Position numbers and translations under genes: made by a program
The notes under the pieces: model-generated
The model's input: only the letters and a program-made list of their open reading frames with translations
Told to the model about the DNA's origin: nothing
Databases searched by the model: none
Part shown: one piece after another, positions 7,800 to 15,065 of the stretch
Layout: every line of letters starts with the position of its first letter
How positions within the stretch are numbered: position 1 is the first letter of the stretch
NCBI RefSeq assembly: GCF_000935125.1
Contig: NZ_JRKI01000008.1
Location: forward strand, 62,001-126,000
Length of the DNA stretch: 64,000 nt
Source: Streptomyces natalensis ATCC 27448
GTDB lineage: Bacteria; Actinomycetota; Actinomycetes; Streptomycetales; Streptomycetaceae
Direction: 5' to 3'

Positions 7800-8864
7800 A
7801 TGGCGTATGACATAGAGCCTCGGCTGCTGCGGGTGTTTGTTGCCGTGGCCGAGGAGATGCACTTCACGCGGGCCGCTGCCCGGCTGTATCTCGCCCAGCA
7901 GGCGTTGAGCCGTGATGTGCGGCGTCTGGAGCGGGAGTTGGGTGCCGATCTGTTCGTGCGGACCACCCGGCAGGTGGCGCTGACGGTGGAGGGGGAGCGG
8001 CTGCTTCCCTACGCACGAGGGGTGTTGAGCGCGCAGGACGAGCTGGCCGCCGCCTTCCGGCGGGACGCCGAACGGCCGCTGCTGGTGGATGTCGGGGCGC
8101 CGGTCGGGACCGCGTACCGGGTGCTGGAGGAGGCGCGGGCGCGGGTGCCGGAGAGCTGTGAGCTGGTTGCCCGCTTCCACAGTGGGCTGACCGGGGCGGC
8201 GGGGGAGCTGGCGGCCGGGCGGCTGGATGTGTCGTTCGGACGGTTCGCGGGGCTGCCGCCGGGCGTACGGGCCGGGCTCGGGCATCAGCCCGTACGGCTG
8301 GAGCCGATGGCGGTGCTCCTTCCCGAGGGTCATCCGCTGGCCGCACGGTCCGCCGTACCGCTGGCGGAGCTGGCCGGCGAGACGCTCTACGCGGGCGCCG
8401 GCAACGCACAGACCGCCGAGTGGACGGATCTGGCGGCGCGGCTCTTCGGCGGGCGGGGCATTGCGATGGCGGAGCCGTTCCCCGAGATCGAGGGGTCGGA
8501 GGAATTTGTGCGAGTGGTACGGAAACGGGGGTGGTCGGTGCTGGCGAGCGTGGAGTTCATCGAGGTGCCGGGGATGGTGTTGCGGCCGGTCGTTGATCCG
8601 GTTCCGCTGTCGCCCGTATCGATGGTGTGGCGAAAGGGGCTGCGCCATCCCGGACTGGAGGCGCTGCGGGCGGCGGCGCGGGAACTCGGTGAGGGGGGAG
8701 CGTGGTTGGCGGTGCCGGGAGGCGACCGGCTGTCGGCGGACGACCCGCTGCCCGGGGAGGGCGTCCTTTCGGAGGGGCGGTGGTGGCTGCCGGAGGAGGA
8801 TGCCGCGGTGATGGGGGTGGGGGTGCGTAGGGCTGGGGGCCGATGGGGGCCCGACGCATCCTGA
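7800..8864 (+). CDS. LysR family transcriptional regulator
   Basis: 354 residues. N-terminal winged helix-turn-helix (residues about 3-62: LLRVFVAVAEEMHFTRAAAR, LYLAQQALSRDVRRLERELG), then a LysR effector-binding domain to about residue 290. A roughly 55-residue Gly/Trp-rich tail extends beyond the usual family length. Start at ATG 7800 follows GAGGATGGCGCG. It is divergent from the MFS gene by about 175 bases, the usual arrangement of a LysR regulator and its target. The effector is unknown. Confidence 0.85.
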   Translation: MAYDIEPRLLRVFVAVAEEMHFTRAAARLYLAQQALSRDVRRLERELGADLFVRTTRQVALTVEGERLLPYARGVLSAQDELAAAFRRDAERPLLVDVGAPVGTAYRVLEEARARVPESCELVARFHSGLTGAAGELAAGRLDVSFGRFAGLPPGVRAGLGHQPVRLEPMAVLLPEGHPLAARSAVPLAELAGETLYAGAGNAQTAEWTDLAARLFGGRGIAMAEPFPEIEGSEEFVRVVRKRGWSVLASVEFIEVPGMVLRPVVDPVPLSPVSMVWRKGLRHPGLEALRAAARELGEGGAWLAVPGGDRLSADDPLPGEGVLSEGRWWLPEEDAAVMGVGVRRAGGRWGPDAS

Positions 8865-8872
8865 TTCAGACG

Positions 8873-8908
8873 GATTCGGCCTGATTTGGCCGCCGATCCG
8901 GCCGAATC
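8873..8908 (+). terminator. Hairpin after the LysR gene
   Basis: A perfect 9-bp stem (GATTCGGCC 8873-8881 with GGCCGAATC 8900-8908) begins nine bases after the stop. There is no strong T tail. Confidence 0.6.
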
Positions 8909-8948
8909 TTCGACCAGTTGGGTGGTCGGATTCCCGCCCGCACACCGT

Positions 8949-9008
8949 CACCACCTCGCCGTCGCCCCGCCACCACCTCGCCGTCGTGCAGCCATAACCT
9001 CACCGTCG
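8949..9008. repeat. Three direct repeats at 22-bp period upstream of the lipoprotein gene
   Basis: CACCACCTCGCCGTCG at 8949-8964 and 8971-8986 is identical; a third copy at 8993-9008 matches 13 of 16. The starts are exactly 22 bases apart, near two helical turns. The array ends about 120 bases before the lipoprotein start and could be a regulator-binding array. Confidence 0.8.
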
Positions 9009-9131
9009 TCCCGTAATCGCCCCGGGTTCGTCGGCCGGTCTCTCGGGACACGGTGGGCACAGGCAACCCCGGGAGCGTGAAACCCTTCCTTCATTGCAGG
9101 GAATCGTGTCCAGACTGAATCAGGGGGAGTT

Positions 9132-9668
9132 GTGCGGCGACGCTCACTTCTCGCGGCGACCACGGCCGCGCTCGCTTTGACCGTCACCCTCGGGTTGGGT
9201 GTGGTCGGCTGTGGTTCCGCCCGGATGGCGGCCCTGCACGCCAACTGCACGACGAAGAACCTGCGCTGGAAGCTGACCGTGCTGAAGAAGCTGCCGCGCA
9301 GCACGCATCGTGAGGCCCGGCTGTCCGTGGTGAACAGGGGGGCGCGGCCCTGCGTCTTCCACGGCTTCCCGGCCTTCGCCGTGCATGTCGGCAAGGGCCC
9401 GGAATCCGACGGGAAGGGCCAGGGTCCGGCCCTGCCGATCGACCTGCGGCGTGGCGGCACGGTGATGACCAGCCTGCGTTACCGGGACTCGTACCAGGGG
9501 CGGCCGTCCGCGCTGTGCCAGGTCAGCAATGTGGAGGCGGTCGTTGCCGCGCCGCGCGACACCTTCGATCGGGCCATACCGGTCCGGGACGAGAAGGGTA
9601 AGCGCTCGCGGATGGACGTCTGTGGCACGACGATCTGGATGAGCCCGCCGAAGCAGGTGGCCGAATAG
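9132..9668 (+). CDS. Secreted lipoprotein, DUF4232-like
   Basis: 178 residues from GTG 9132, with AGGGGGA just upstream. Signal peptide with lipobox VVGC (Cys 27), so probably lipid-anchored outside the membrane. The mature part resembles the actinobacterial DUF4232 fold: an early Cys (HANCTTKNLRW), the LSVVNRGARPCVFHGFPAFAV core and a further Cys pair near the end (SALCQV, MDVCGTT). No enzymatic residues are seen. It stands alone; the only clues to regulation are the 22-bp repeats upstream. Confidence 0.78.
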   Translation: MRRRSLLAATTAALALTVTLGLGVVGCGSARMAALHANCTTKNLRWKLTVLKKLPRSTHREARLSVVNRGARPCVFHGFPAFAVHVGKGPESDGKGQGPALPIDLRRGGTVMTSLRYRDSYQGRPSALCQVSNVEAVVAAPRDTFDRAIPVRDEKGKRSRMDVCGTTIWMSPPKQVAE

Positions 9669-9728
9669 GCCCCTGTCGGCCGGGCCCGCCCTCCCTCACC
9701 ATCGCTCGCCCCGCCCCGTGAGTGCAAG

Positions 9729-9744
9729 GTTTCGCCGGTGTCAC
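9729..9744 (-). promoter_or_regulatory. Candidate GlnR box upstream of narK
   Basis: Read on the minus strand this is GTGAC-N6-GAAAC, matching the GlnR half-box pattern gTnAC-N6-GaAAC at every defined base. A further GAAAC is on the plus strand at 9761-9765. It lies 73 bases before the narK start, and NarK/NnaR genes are GlnR targets in Streptomyces. Confidence 0.6.
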
Positions 9745-9816
9745 CGGGCGGCATCGGGCGGAAACCCGCCGTCCCTAGCTTCGAGGTGAAGGTGTCACGG
9801 AGCGTTGGGAGACGGG

Positions 9817-11250
9817 ATGACGGGCGACGGCGTCACGAGTACGAGGGGCGGGGAGCAGCCCGACGGCGGGGCCGGCGGAAGCCGGGTGCGGCGCGGGCGG
9901 CGATGGATCGACCGGTGGGATCCGGAGGACGAGGAATTCTGGGCGCAGACCGGGGAGCGGGTGGCGCGGCGGAATCTGGCCGCCTCCGTTTTCTCCGAGC
10001 ACATCGGCTTCTCCATTTGGAGCCTGTGGTCGGTGATGGTGCTGTTCATGGGGCCGGAATACGGGGTGGATCCGGCCAAGAAGTTCTTTCTGGTGGCGAT
10101 GCCGACCGTGGTGGGTGGTGTGCTGCGGGTTCCGTACACCTTTGCGGTGGCGCGGTTCGGGGGCCGTAACTGGACGGTGTTCAGCGCGCTGCTGCTGCTG
10201 GTTCCGACGACCGCGGCGGCGATCGTGATGACGCCGGGGACCTCGTACGGCACCTTCCTGGTGGTGGCGGCGCTTGCGGGGGTCGGCGGGGGGAATTTCG
10301 CCTCGTCGATGACGAATATCAACTCCTTCTATCCGTTGCGGAAGAAGGGGTGGGCGCTGGGGCTGAATGCCGGCGGCGGAAATATCGGGGTCCCGGTGAT
10401 CCAGCTGCTGGGCCTGCTGGTGATCAGTACGGCGGGCGCCGCGCAGCCGCGGATCGTGCTGGCCGTGTACATCCCGCTGATCGTGGCGGCGGCGGTGCTG
10501 GCGGCGCTGTCCATGGACAACCTGGGGCCGGTGACCAACGACACCGGCGCGGCCGTGGATGCCGCAAAGCAGCCGCACACCTGGGTGATGTCGCTGCTGT
10601 ACATCGGCACTTTCGGATCGTTCATCGGCTACAGCTTCGCCTTCGGTCTCGTCCTGCAGATTCAGTTCGCGCGGACGCCTCTTCAGGCGGCATCGCTGAC
10701 CTTCATCGGGCCGCTGCTGGGATCGTTGATCCGGCCGGTCGGCGGGCGGCTGGCGGACCGGTTCGGCGGCGCACGGATCACGCTCGGCAATTTCGTCGCC
10801 ATGGGCGCGGCCACCGGCGTGGTGATTTATGCCTCCGCGATGCGGTCGCTGCCGGTATTCCTCATCGGATTCATCGCGCTGTTCGTGCTTACGGGAATCG
10901 GTAACGGGTCGACGTACAAAATGATTCCGGGCATTTTCCAGGCGCAGGCGGTACGGCACGGTCTTGTGGGGGAGGAGGCCGCGGCGTACGGACGGCGGCT
11001 GTCGGGGGCCGCGATGGGCCTGATCGGGGCGGTGGGAGCACTCGGCGGACTGGGCATCAACCTCGCCTTTCGCCAGGCGTTCGCGGCGACCGGATCCGGT
11101 ACGCCCGCCTTCGTGGCGTTCCTGGTCTGTTACGCGGTGTGCGGCGCGGTGACGTGGGCCGTATACCTGCGGCCGGTGGCACGGGCACGCGCCGCTACGG
11201 AGGCGGAGACGGCGGAGGGGGCCCGTCGGCCGGTGTACGCCGAGGTCTGA
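9817..11250 (+). CDS. narK: Nitrate/nitrite transporter, NarK family
   Basis: 477 residues, about 12 helices, nitrate/nitrite porter (NNP) branch of MFS. Diagnostic nitrate-signature segments are visible: FASSMTNINSFYPLRKKG followed by GLNAGGGNIGVP in the N-terminal half and GIGNGSTYKMIPGIF in the C-terminal half. It should import nitrate (or exchange nitrate and nitrite). ATG 9817 is chosen because GGGAGA lies five bases upstream; an in-frame TTG at 9805 would add four residues. Followed by the regulator gene nnaR and preceded by a GlnR-like box, which supports a role in nitrate assimilation. Confidence 0.93.
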   Translation: MTGDGVTSTRGGEQPDGGAGGSRVRRGRRWIDRWDPEDEEFWAQTGERVARRNLAASVFSEHIGFSIWSLWSVMVLFMGPEYGVDPAKKFFLVAMPTVVGGVLRVPYTFAVARFGGRNWTVFSALLLLVPTTAAAIVMTPGTSYGTFLVVAALAGVGGGNFASSMTNINSFYPLRKKGWALGLNAGGGNIGVPVIQLLGLLVISTAGAAQPRIVLAVYIPLIVAAAVLAALSMDNLGPVTNDTGAAVDAAKQPHTWVMSLLYIGTFGSFIGYSFAFGLVLQIQFARTPLQAASLTFIGPLLGSLIRPVGGRLADRFGGARITLGNFVAMGAATGVVIYASAMRSLPVFLIGFIALFVLTGIGNGSTYKMIPGIFQAQAVRHGLVGEEAAAYGRRLSGAAMGLIGAVGALGGLGINLAFRQAFAATGSGTPAFVAFLVCYAVCGAVTWAVYLRPVARARAATEAETAEGARRPVYAEV

Positions 11251-11266
11251 GACGTCCGACCGGTCA

Positions 11267-11306
11267 CCGGGGACACACCGGACCCACGGGTCACGGGTGT
11301 CCCCGG
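11267..11306 (+). terminator. Terminator of narK
   Basis: A perfect 10-bp stem (CCGGGGACAC 11267-11276 with GTGTCCCCGG 11297-11306) with a 20-base loop starts 16 bases after the narK stop. Confidence 0.7.
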
Positions 11307-11326
11307 GTGAGCCGCGCGGGACGCAC

Positions 11327-11342
11327 GTAACAGACGGGAAAT
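11327..11342 (+). promoter_or_regulatory. Candidate GlnR box upstream of nnaR
   Basis: GTAAC-AGACGG-GAAAT fits gTnAC-N6-GaAAC with one change in the last base. It lies 91 bases before the nnaR start, after the narK terminator. Confidence 0.6.
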
Positions 11343-11433
11343 ACTGAGGGATCAGGTCTGTCATGTGGCGTTGGCACGCTTGTCGCCTTGGCACCCGTGC
11401 CGCCCGGGCCGCGGCGGCAGGCACAGCGGGAGT

Positions 11434-12645
11434 ATGAGCACGACGCAGCACACCTTTGTGGGCGGTGCGGGACGGACGACCATGGACGATCGGCAGCAGG
11501 CGCAGGAGGACCGGGCCGTGCGGGCGCTGGACGGATTCACCGTCGGGGTGACCGCGGCCCGGCGGGCGGAGGAACTGGGCGCGTTGCTGGAGCGGCGCGG
11601 CGCGCAGGTCATGCACGCGCCCGCGCTGCGGATCGTCCCGCTGCCGGACGACACCGAACTGCTCGCCACGACGAAGGACCTGATCGCCCACGCGCCCGAT
11701 GTGGTCGTCGCCACCACCGCCATCGGCTTTCGCGGCTGGATCGAGGCCGCCGAGGGCTGGGGTCTGGGCGAGGCCCTGCTGGCGCGGCTGGCCGGGGTGG
11801 AACTGCTGGCGCGCGGCCCGAAGGTACGCGGTGCCATCCGGGCCGCCGGACTCAACGAGAAGTGGTCACCGGCCTCCGAGTCGATGGCCGAGGTGCTCGA
11901 CCGGCTGCTGGAGGAGGGCGTCTCGGGCCGCCGGGTCGCCATCCAGCTGCACGGGGAGCTGCTGCCGGGCTTCGTCGAGGCGCTGCGGGCCGATGGCGCC
12001 GAAGTCGTCGGCGTACCCGTCTACCGCTGGATGCCGCCGGAGGACATCGGCCCGGTCGACCGTCTCCTGGACGCCGTCATCGCGCGCGGCGTGGACGCGG
12101 TGACCTTCACCAGCGCGCCGGCCGCCGCCTCGCTGCTGCGCCGCGCCGAGGAGCGTGGCATCCAGGAGGAGGTGCTGGTGGCGCTGCGGCAGGAGGTGCT
12201 GGCGGTGTGCGTGGGGCCGGTCACCGCGCTGCCGCTCCAGGGCCGGGACGTCCCCACGTTCCAGCCCGAGCGGTTCCGGCTGGGGCCGCTGGTGCAGCTG
12301 CTGTGCCGGGAACTGCCGGGACGGGTACGGCCGTTGCCGGTCGCCGGGCACCGTATCGAGATCCGCGGCCACGCCGCCGTGGTCAACGGGGAACTGCGCC
12401 CGGTGCCGCCCGCCGGGATGGCGCTGCTGCGCGCGCTGGCCCGCCGCCCCGGCTGGGTGGTCTCCCGCGCGGATCTGCTGCGGGCGCTGCCCGGATCGGG
12501 CCGCGACGAGCATGCGGTGGAGACGGCGATGGCCCGGCTGCGGGTGGCGCTGGGCGCGCCCAAGCTGATCCAGACGGTCGTCAAGCGGGGGTACCGGCTG
12601 TCGCTCGATCCGCACGGGGAGTCGGACAAGTACGGCGGGGAGTAG
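11434..12645 (+). CDS. nnaR: Nitrate/nitrite assimilation regulator NnaR (HemD-like plus OmpR-type DNA-binding domain)
   Basis: 403 residues. Residues about 35-290 form a uroporphyrinogen-III synthase (HemD) like domain (FTVGVTAARRAEELGALLERRG; TFTSAPAAASLL), and residues about 310-395 are an OmpR-type winged helix (RPVPPAGMALLRALARRPGWVVSRADLL; LIQTVVKRGYRLS). This fusion is the signature of Streptomyces NnaR, which cooperates with GlnR to activate nitrate/nitrite genes. The gene directly follows narK. Start ATG 11434 has GCGGGAG upstream. Whether the HemD part keeps enzyme activity cannot be judged; in this family it is thought to act as a sensor. Confidence 0.88.
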   Translation: MSTTQHTFVGGAGRTTMDDRQQAQEDRAVRALDGFTVGVTAARRAEELGALLERRGAQVMHAPALRIVPLPDDTELLATTKDLIAHAPDVVVATTAIGFRGWIEAAEGWGLGEALLARLAGVELLARGPKVRGAIRAAGLNEKWSPASESMAEVLDRLLEEGVSGRRVAIQLHGELLPGFVEALRADGAEVVGVPVYRWMPPEDIGPVDRLLDAVIARGVDAVTFTSAPAAASLLRRAEERGIQEEVLVALRQEVLAVCVGPVTALPLQGRDVPTFQPERFRLGPLVQLLCRELPGRVRPLPVAGHRIEIRGHAAVVNGELRPVPPAGMALLRALARRPGWVVSRADLLRALPGSGRDEHAVETAMARLRVALGAPKLIQTVVKRGYRLSLDPHGESDKYGGE

Positions 12646-12823
12646 GGGCCGCCGGGTGGCTCGCGGGCGAGCCCGAACCGCCCGTGCCGCCCGGGACGCC
12701 GCGCCCGTTCGGTGGCCGGTAGCGCCGTCCGCAGGGTTCCGGCCGTCGCGCCTGCCGGGCACTCTGGGGGCACACGCGGTGTTCCGCGTCCGGTCCGCGT
12801 TGTCTCTAGGGAGTGACAGGCAC

Positions 12824-13420
12824 ATGGCGGCGCCTTACGACCTGCGGTTCGACTGCGGGCGGATCTGCCTGGACCTGCTGGCCACGGCCGGTGCGCCGGC
12901 CGAACGGCTCACCGGTCCCGAGCCGCTGACGGCCTGGCTGACCGGCGCGGGAGTGCTGCCCGGCGGCGCCCCGCCGGACGGCGTCGACGGCCAGTGGGTC
13001 GCCCGTTTCCGGGAGTTGCGCGCACTGCTGCGCCGGGTCGTATGCGACGAGCTGCGCGGCGGGGCGGCGGACGCCGATCTGGCGCTGCTCAACGCCGCGG
13101 CCGCGGCCGCCGCGCCGCCCGCCGTCCATGCGGTGCGCGCCGCGGACGGCACCCTGGTGCGCACCTTCCTGGCGCCGCCGGACTGCGCGCAGCTGCTGGC
13201 CGCGGTGGCCCGGGATGCCGTCGGGCTGCTGACCGACGCCACGGCGCGCGGGCAGCTGCGGGAGTGCGCGGGGGAGGGCTGCTCGCTGGTCTATCTGGAC
13301 GCCTCCCGCGGCCGGCGCCGCCGTTGGTGTTCGAGCGAGGTGTGCGGCAACCGGGAACGGGTGGCGCGCCACCGCCGCCGTACGGGCGCGCAGGGCGCCG
13401 CCCACGGCACCCGCCCCTGA
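12824..13420 (+). CDS. CGNR zinc-finger (ABATE domain) protein
   Basis: 198 residues. The N-terminal part (FDCGRICLDLLATAG ... PLTAWL) matches the ABATE domain and the C-terminal part is a CGNR zinc finger: CAGEGCSLVYLDASRGRRRRWCSSEVCGNRERVARHRRR, with four cysteines and the CGNR tetrad. Members are presumed transcriptional regulators, often tied to stress responses. Start at ATG 12824 (GGGAGTGACAGGCAC upstream). It stands alone between nnaR and the sigma gene. Confidence 0.87.
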   Translation: MAAPYDLRFDCGRICLDLLATAGAPAERLTGPEPLTAWLTGAGVLPGGAPPDGVDGQWVARFRELRALLRRVVCDELRGGAADADLALLNAAAAAAAPPAVHAVRAADGTLVRTFLAPPDCAQLLAAVARDAVGLLTDATARGQLRECAGEGCSLVYLDASRGRRRRWCSSEVCGNRERVARHRRRTGAQGAAHGTRP

Positions 13421-13585
13421 CCCCCGCCGGGCCCCGGCCATGCCCCCCGCACATTTTTTCCCGCCCTTTTCTCCCCGCCCCTGAGTAATCCCGCCCCTCT
13501 CGCCCGTATCCCTCCCCACAAGGCCGATTCATGGCATGGTCCCGGGCGCTTTCCGGTGATCCGCGCTATCGACCGGGGAGTTGGA

Positions 13586-14125
13586 GTGCGCAAGGATGCC
13601 GCCGTGGCAGACCGGACGACACCTGACGAGGAGCTCATGCGAGCCCTCTACGACGAGCATGCGGGTCCGCTTCTTGCCTTCGTCCTGCGGCTGGTGGCGG
13701 GCGACCGGCACCGCGCGGAGGACGTGGTGCAGGAGACGCTGGTGCGCGCCTGGCGCAACGCCGGGCAGTTGCAGCGCGCGACCGGCTCCATCCGGCCCTG
13801 GCTGGTGACCGTCGCCCGGCGGATCGTCATCGACGGTCACCGCAGCCGCCGGGCCCGTCCCCAGGAGGTCGATGCGACGCCGCTGGAGACCATGCCCGCG
13901 GCCGATGTGATCGACCGGGCGCTGCGCATGATGACGCTGTCCGAGGCGCTGGGCGATCTGAGCCCGGCCCACCGGGAGGCGCTTGTCGAGACGTACTTCA
14001 AGGAGCGTACGGTCAGCGAGGCGGCGGAGGTACTGCGCGTACCGGCGGGGACCGTGCGGTCCCGGGTCTTCTACGCGCTGCGCTCCCTGAAGCTGTCGCT
14101 TGAGGAACGAGGAGTGACGGAGTGA
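13586..14125 (+). CDS. sigU: ECF sigma factor, SigU-like
   Basis: 179 residues from GTG 13586 (GGGGAG five bases upstream). Sigma region 2 at about 15-85 (LYDEHAGPLLAFVLRLVAGD, AEDVVQETLVRAWRN) and region 4 at about 120-175 (LSPAHREALVETYFKERTVS, GTVRSRVFYALRSLK); there is no region 3, as in ECF factors. It overlaps the downstream anti-sigma gene by four bases (GTGA), so the pair is translationally coupled. Position beside the HelD-like gene, malic enzyme, HU and murA matches the sigU-rsuA locus of S. coelicolor; the symbol rests on that synteny. Confidence 0.9.
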   Translation: MRKDAAVADRTTPDEELMRALYDEHAGPLLAFVLRLVAGDRHRAEDVVQETLVRAWRNAGQLQRATGSIRPWLVTVARRIVIDGHRSRRARPQEVDATPLETMPAADVIDRALRMMTLSEALGDLSPAHREALVETYFKERTVSEAAEVLRVPAGTVRSRVFYALRSLKLSLEERGVTE

Positions 14126-14868
14126 CCCCGCCCACGCAGCCGGACCGGCACACCGACGTCGGCGCCTATGCGCTGGGCGTCCTGGACGCGGCCGACGCGG
14201 ACCGGTTCGAGCGGCATCTGGCCGGCTGCGACCGGTGCGCGGCCGAACTCGAGGAGCTGATGGGGCTGTCCCCGCTGCTGGCCGAGTTCCGGCAGACCGC
14301 GCCCACGCCCGAGACGGTCACCGCCCGGCCGGGGCCCGGCGTCCTGAACGGGCTGCTCGACGAGGTGGCGGCCACCCGGCGCGGGCGGGCGCGGAGCCGG
14401 CTGTATCTCGTCGCGGCGGCCGCCGTACTGATCGTCGGGGGCCCGCTCGCCACCGCCGCGCTCACCGGCGGGGGACAGCAGGGCGCGCCTGCTCCGGCGC
14501 CGCTCGCCAGTGCCGTCCGCGCCCAGTACGCGGCGGGCGAGCAGGCCACCGCCGTCGATCCCGTCACCAAGGTCTCGGCCGGCGTCTCCCTGGCCGCCAA
14601 ACCGTGGGGCACCCAGGTCGTCCTCCGGCTCGCCGGCGTCAAAGGGCCGCTGACCTGCGATCTTGTCGCCGTCGGCAAGGACGGTCGCCGTCAGACCGTC
14701 ACCACCTGGGCGGTGCCCGAGGGCGGCTACGGCATCAAGGGCGCCACCGGCAAGTGGAACAGCGAACCGCTGTTCGCCACCGGCGGGGCGGCCTTCGACC
14801 GCGGCGACATCGACCACTTCGAGATCCGCACGCTCGACGGCAGGAAGCTGGCCGGTGTGAACGTCTGA
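14122..14868 (+). CDS. rsuA: Zinc-dependent anti-sigma factor, RsuA-like
   Basis: 248 residues. The N-terminal anti-sigma domain carries the ZAS motif HLAGCDRC (H-x3-C-x2-C, residues about 33-40). A transmembrane helix is at about 93-112 (LYLVAAAAVLIVGGPLATAAL) and the C-terminal part is extracytoplasmic and beta-rich (anti-sigma-K type). It should hold the upstream sigma factor at the membrane until a signal is sensed. GTG start shares bases with the sigma stop codon. Symbol by synteny with S. coelicolor rsuA. Confidence 0.85.
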   Translation: MTPPTQPDRHTDVGAYALGVLDAADADRFERHLAGCDRCAAELEELMGLSPLLAEFRQTAPTPETVTARPGPGVLNGLLDEVAATRRGRARSRLYLVAAAAVLIVGGPLATAALTGGGQQGAPAPAPLASAVRAQYAAGEQATAVDPVTKVSAGVSLAAKPWGTQVVLRLAGVKGPLTCDLVAVGKDGRRQTVTTWAVPEGGYGIKGATGKWNSEPLFATGGAAFDRGDIDHFEIRTLDGRKLAGVNV

Positions 14869-15000
14869 GGAGGTCGGGCGCGGTCCCGGAAGCGTCGCAG
14901 GTGGTCCCCGGGCGGTCGCAGGGCGTCACCGGACTTCTGCCGACGTTAAGGTCTAGGTCAACATCCGACCGGACACGCCCGATTTTGTCCGTATGGCCAG

Positions 15001-15060
15001 GTGCGTACGGTGCCCCCTTCGCGTACGGTTGACGGCTGCCCTACGCACAGCAGAAGGGGG
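15001..15060 (+). promoter_or_regulatory. HelD-like gene leader with mutually exclusive pairings over the ribosome-binding site
   Basis: GTGCGTA (15001-15007) can pair with TACGCAC (15042-15048), while CCCCCTTC (15013-15020) can pair with GAAGGGGG (15053-15060), which is the ribosome-binding sequence five bases before GTG 15066. The two pairings interleave. GCGTACGG is also repeated directly at 15003 and 15021. Confidence 0.5.
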
Positions 15061-15065
15061 CCTGG

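Noticed and set aside
5595..8908. Possible integrated element at ssrA (MFS, LysR block)
   Set aside because: No integrase, no second copy of the ssrA 3' end and no composition shift; only a short tandem repeat marks the junction.
11434..12645. Plain uroporphyrinogen-III synthase (hemD) annotation
   Set aside because: The C-terminal OmpR-type DNA-binding domain and the position after narK show it is the NnaR-type regulator rather than the biosynthetic enzyme.
14869..15065. Rifamycin-associated inverted repeat upstream of the HelD-like gene
   Set aside because: I looked for a roughly 19-bp G/C palindrome near a promoter and found none; only the leader pairings reported above.
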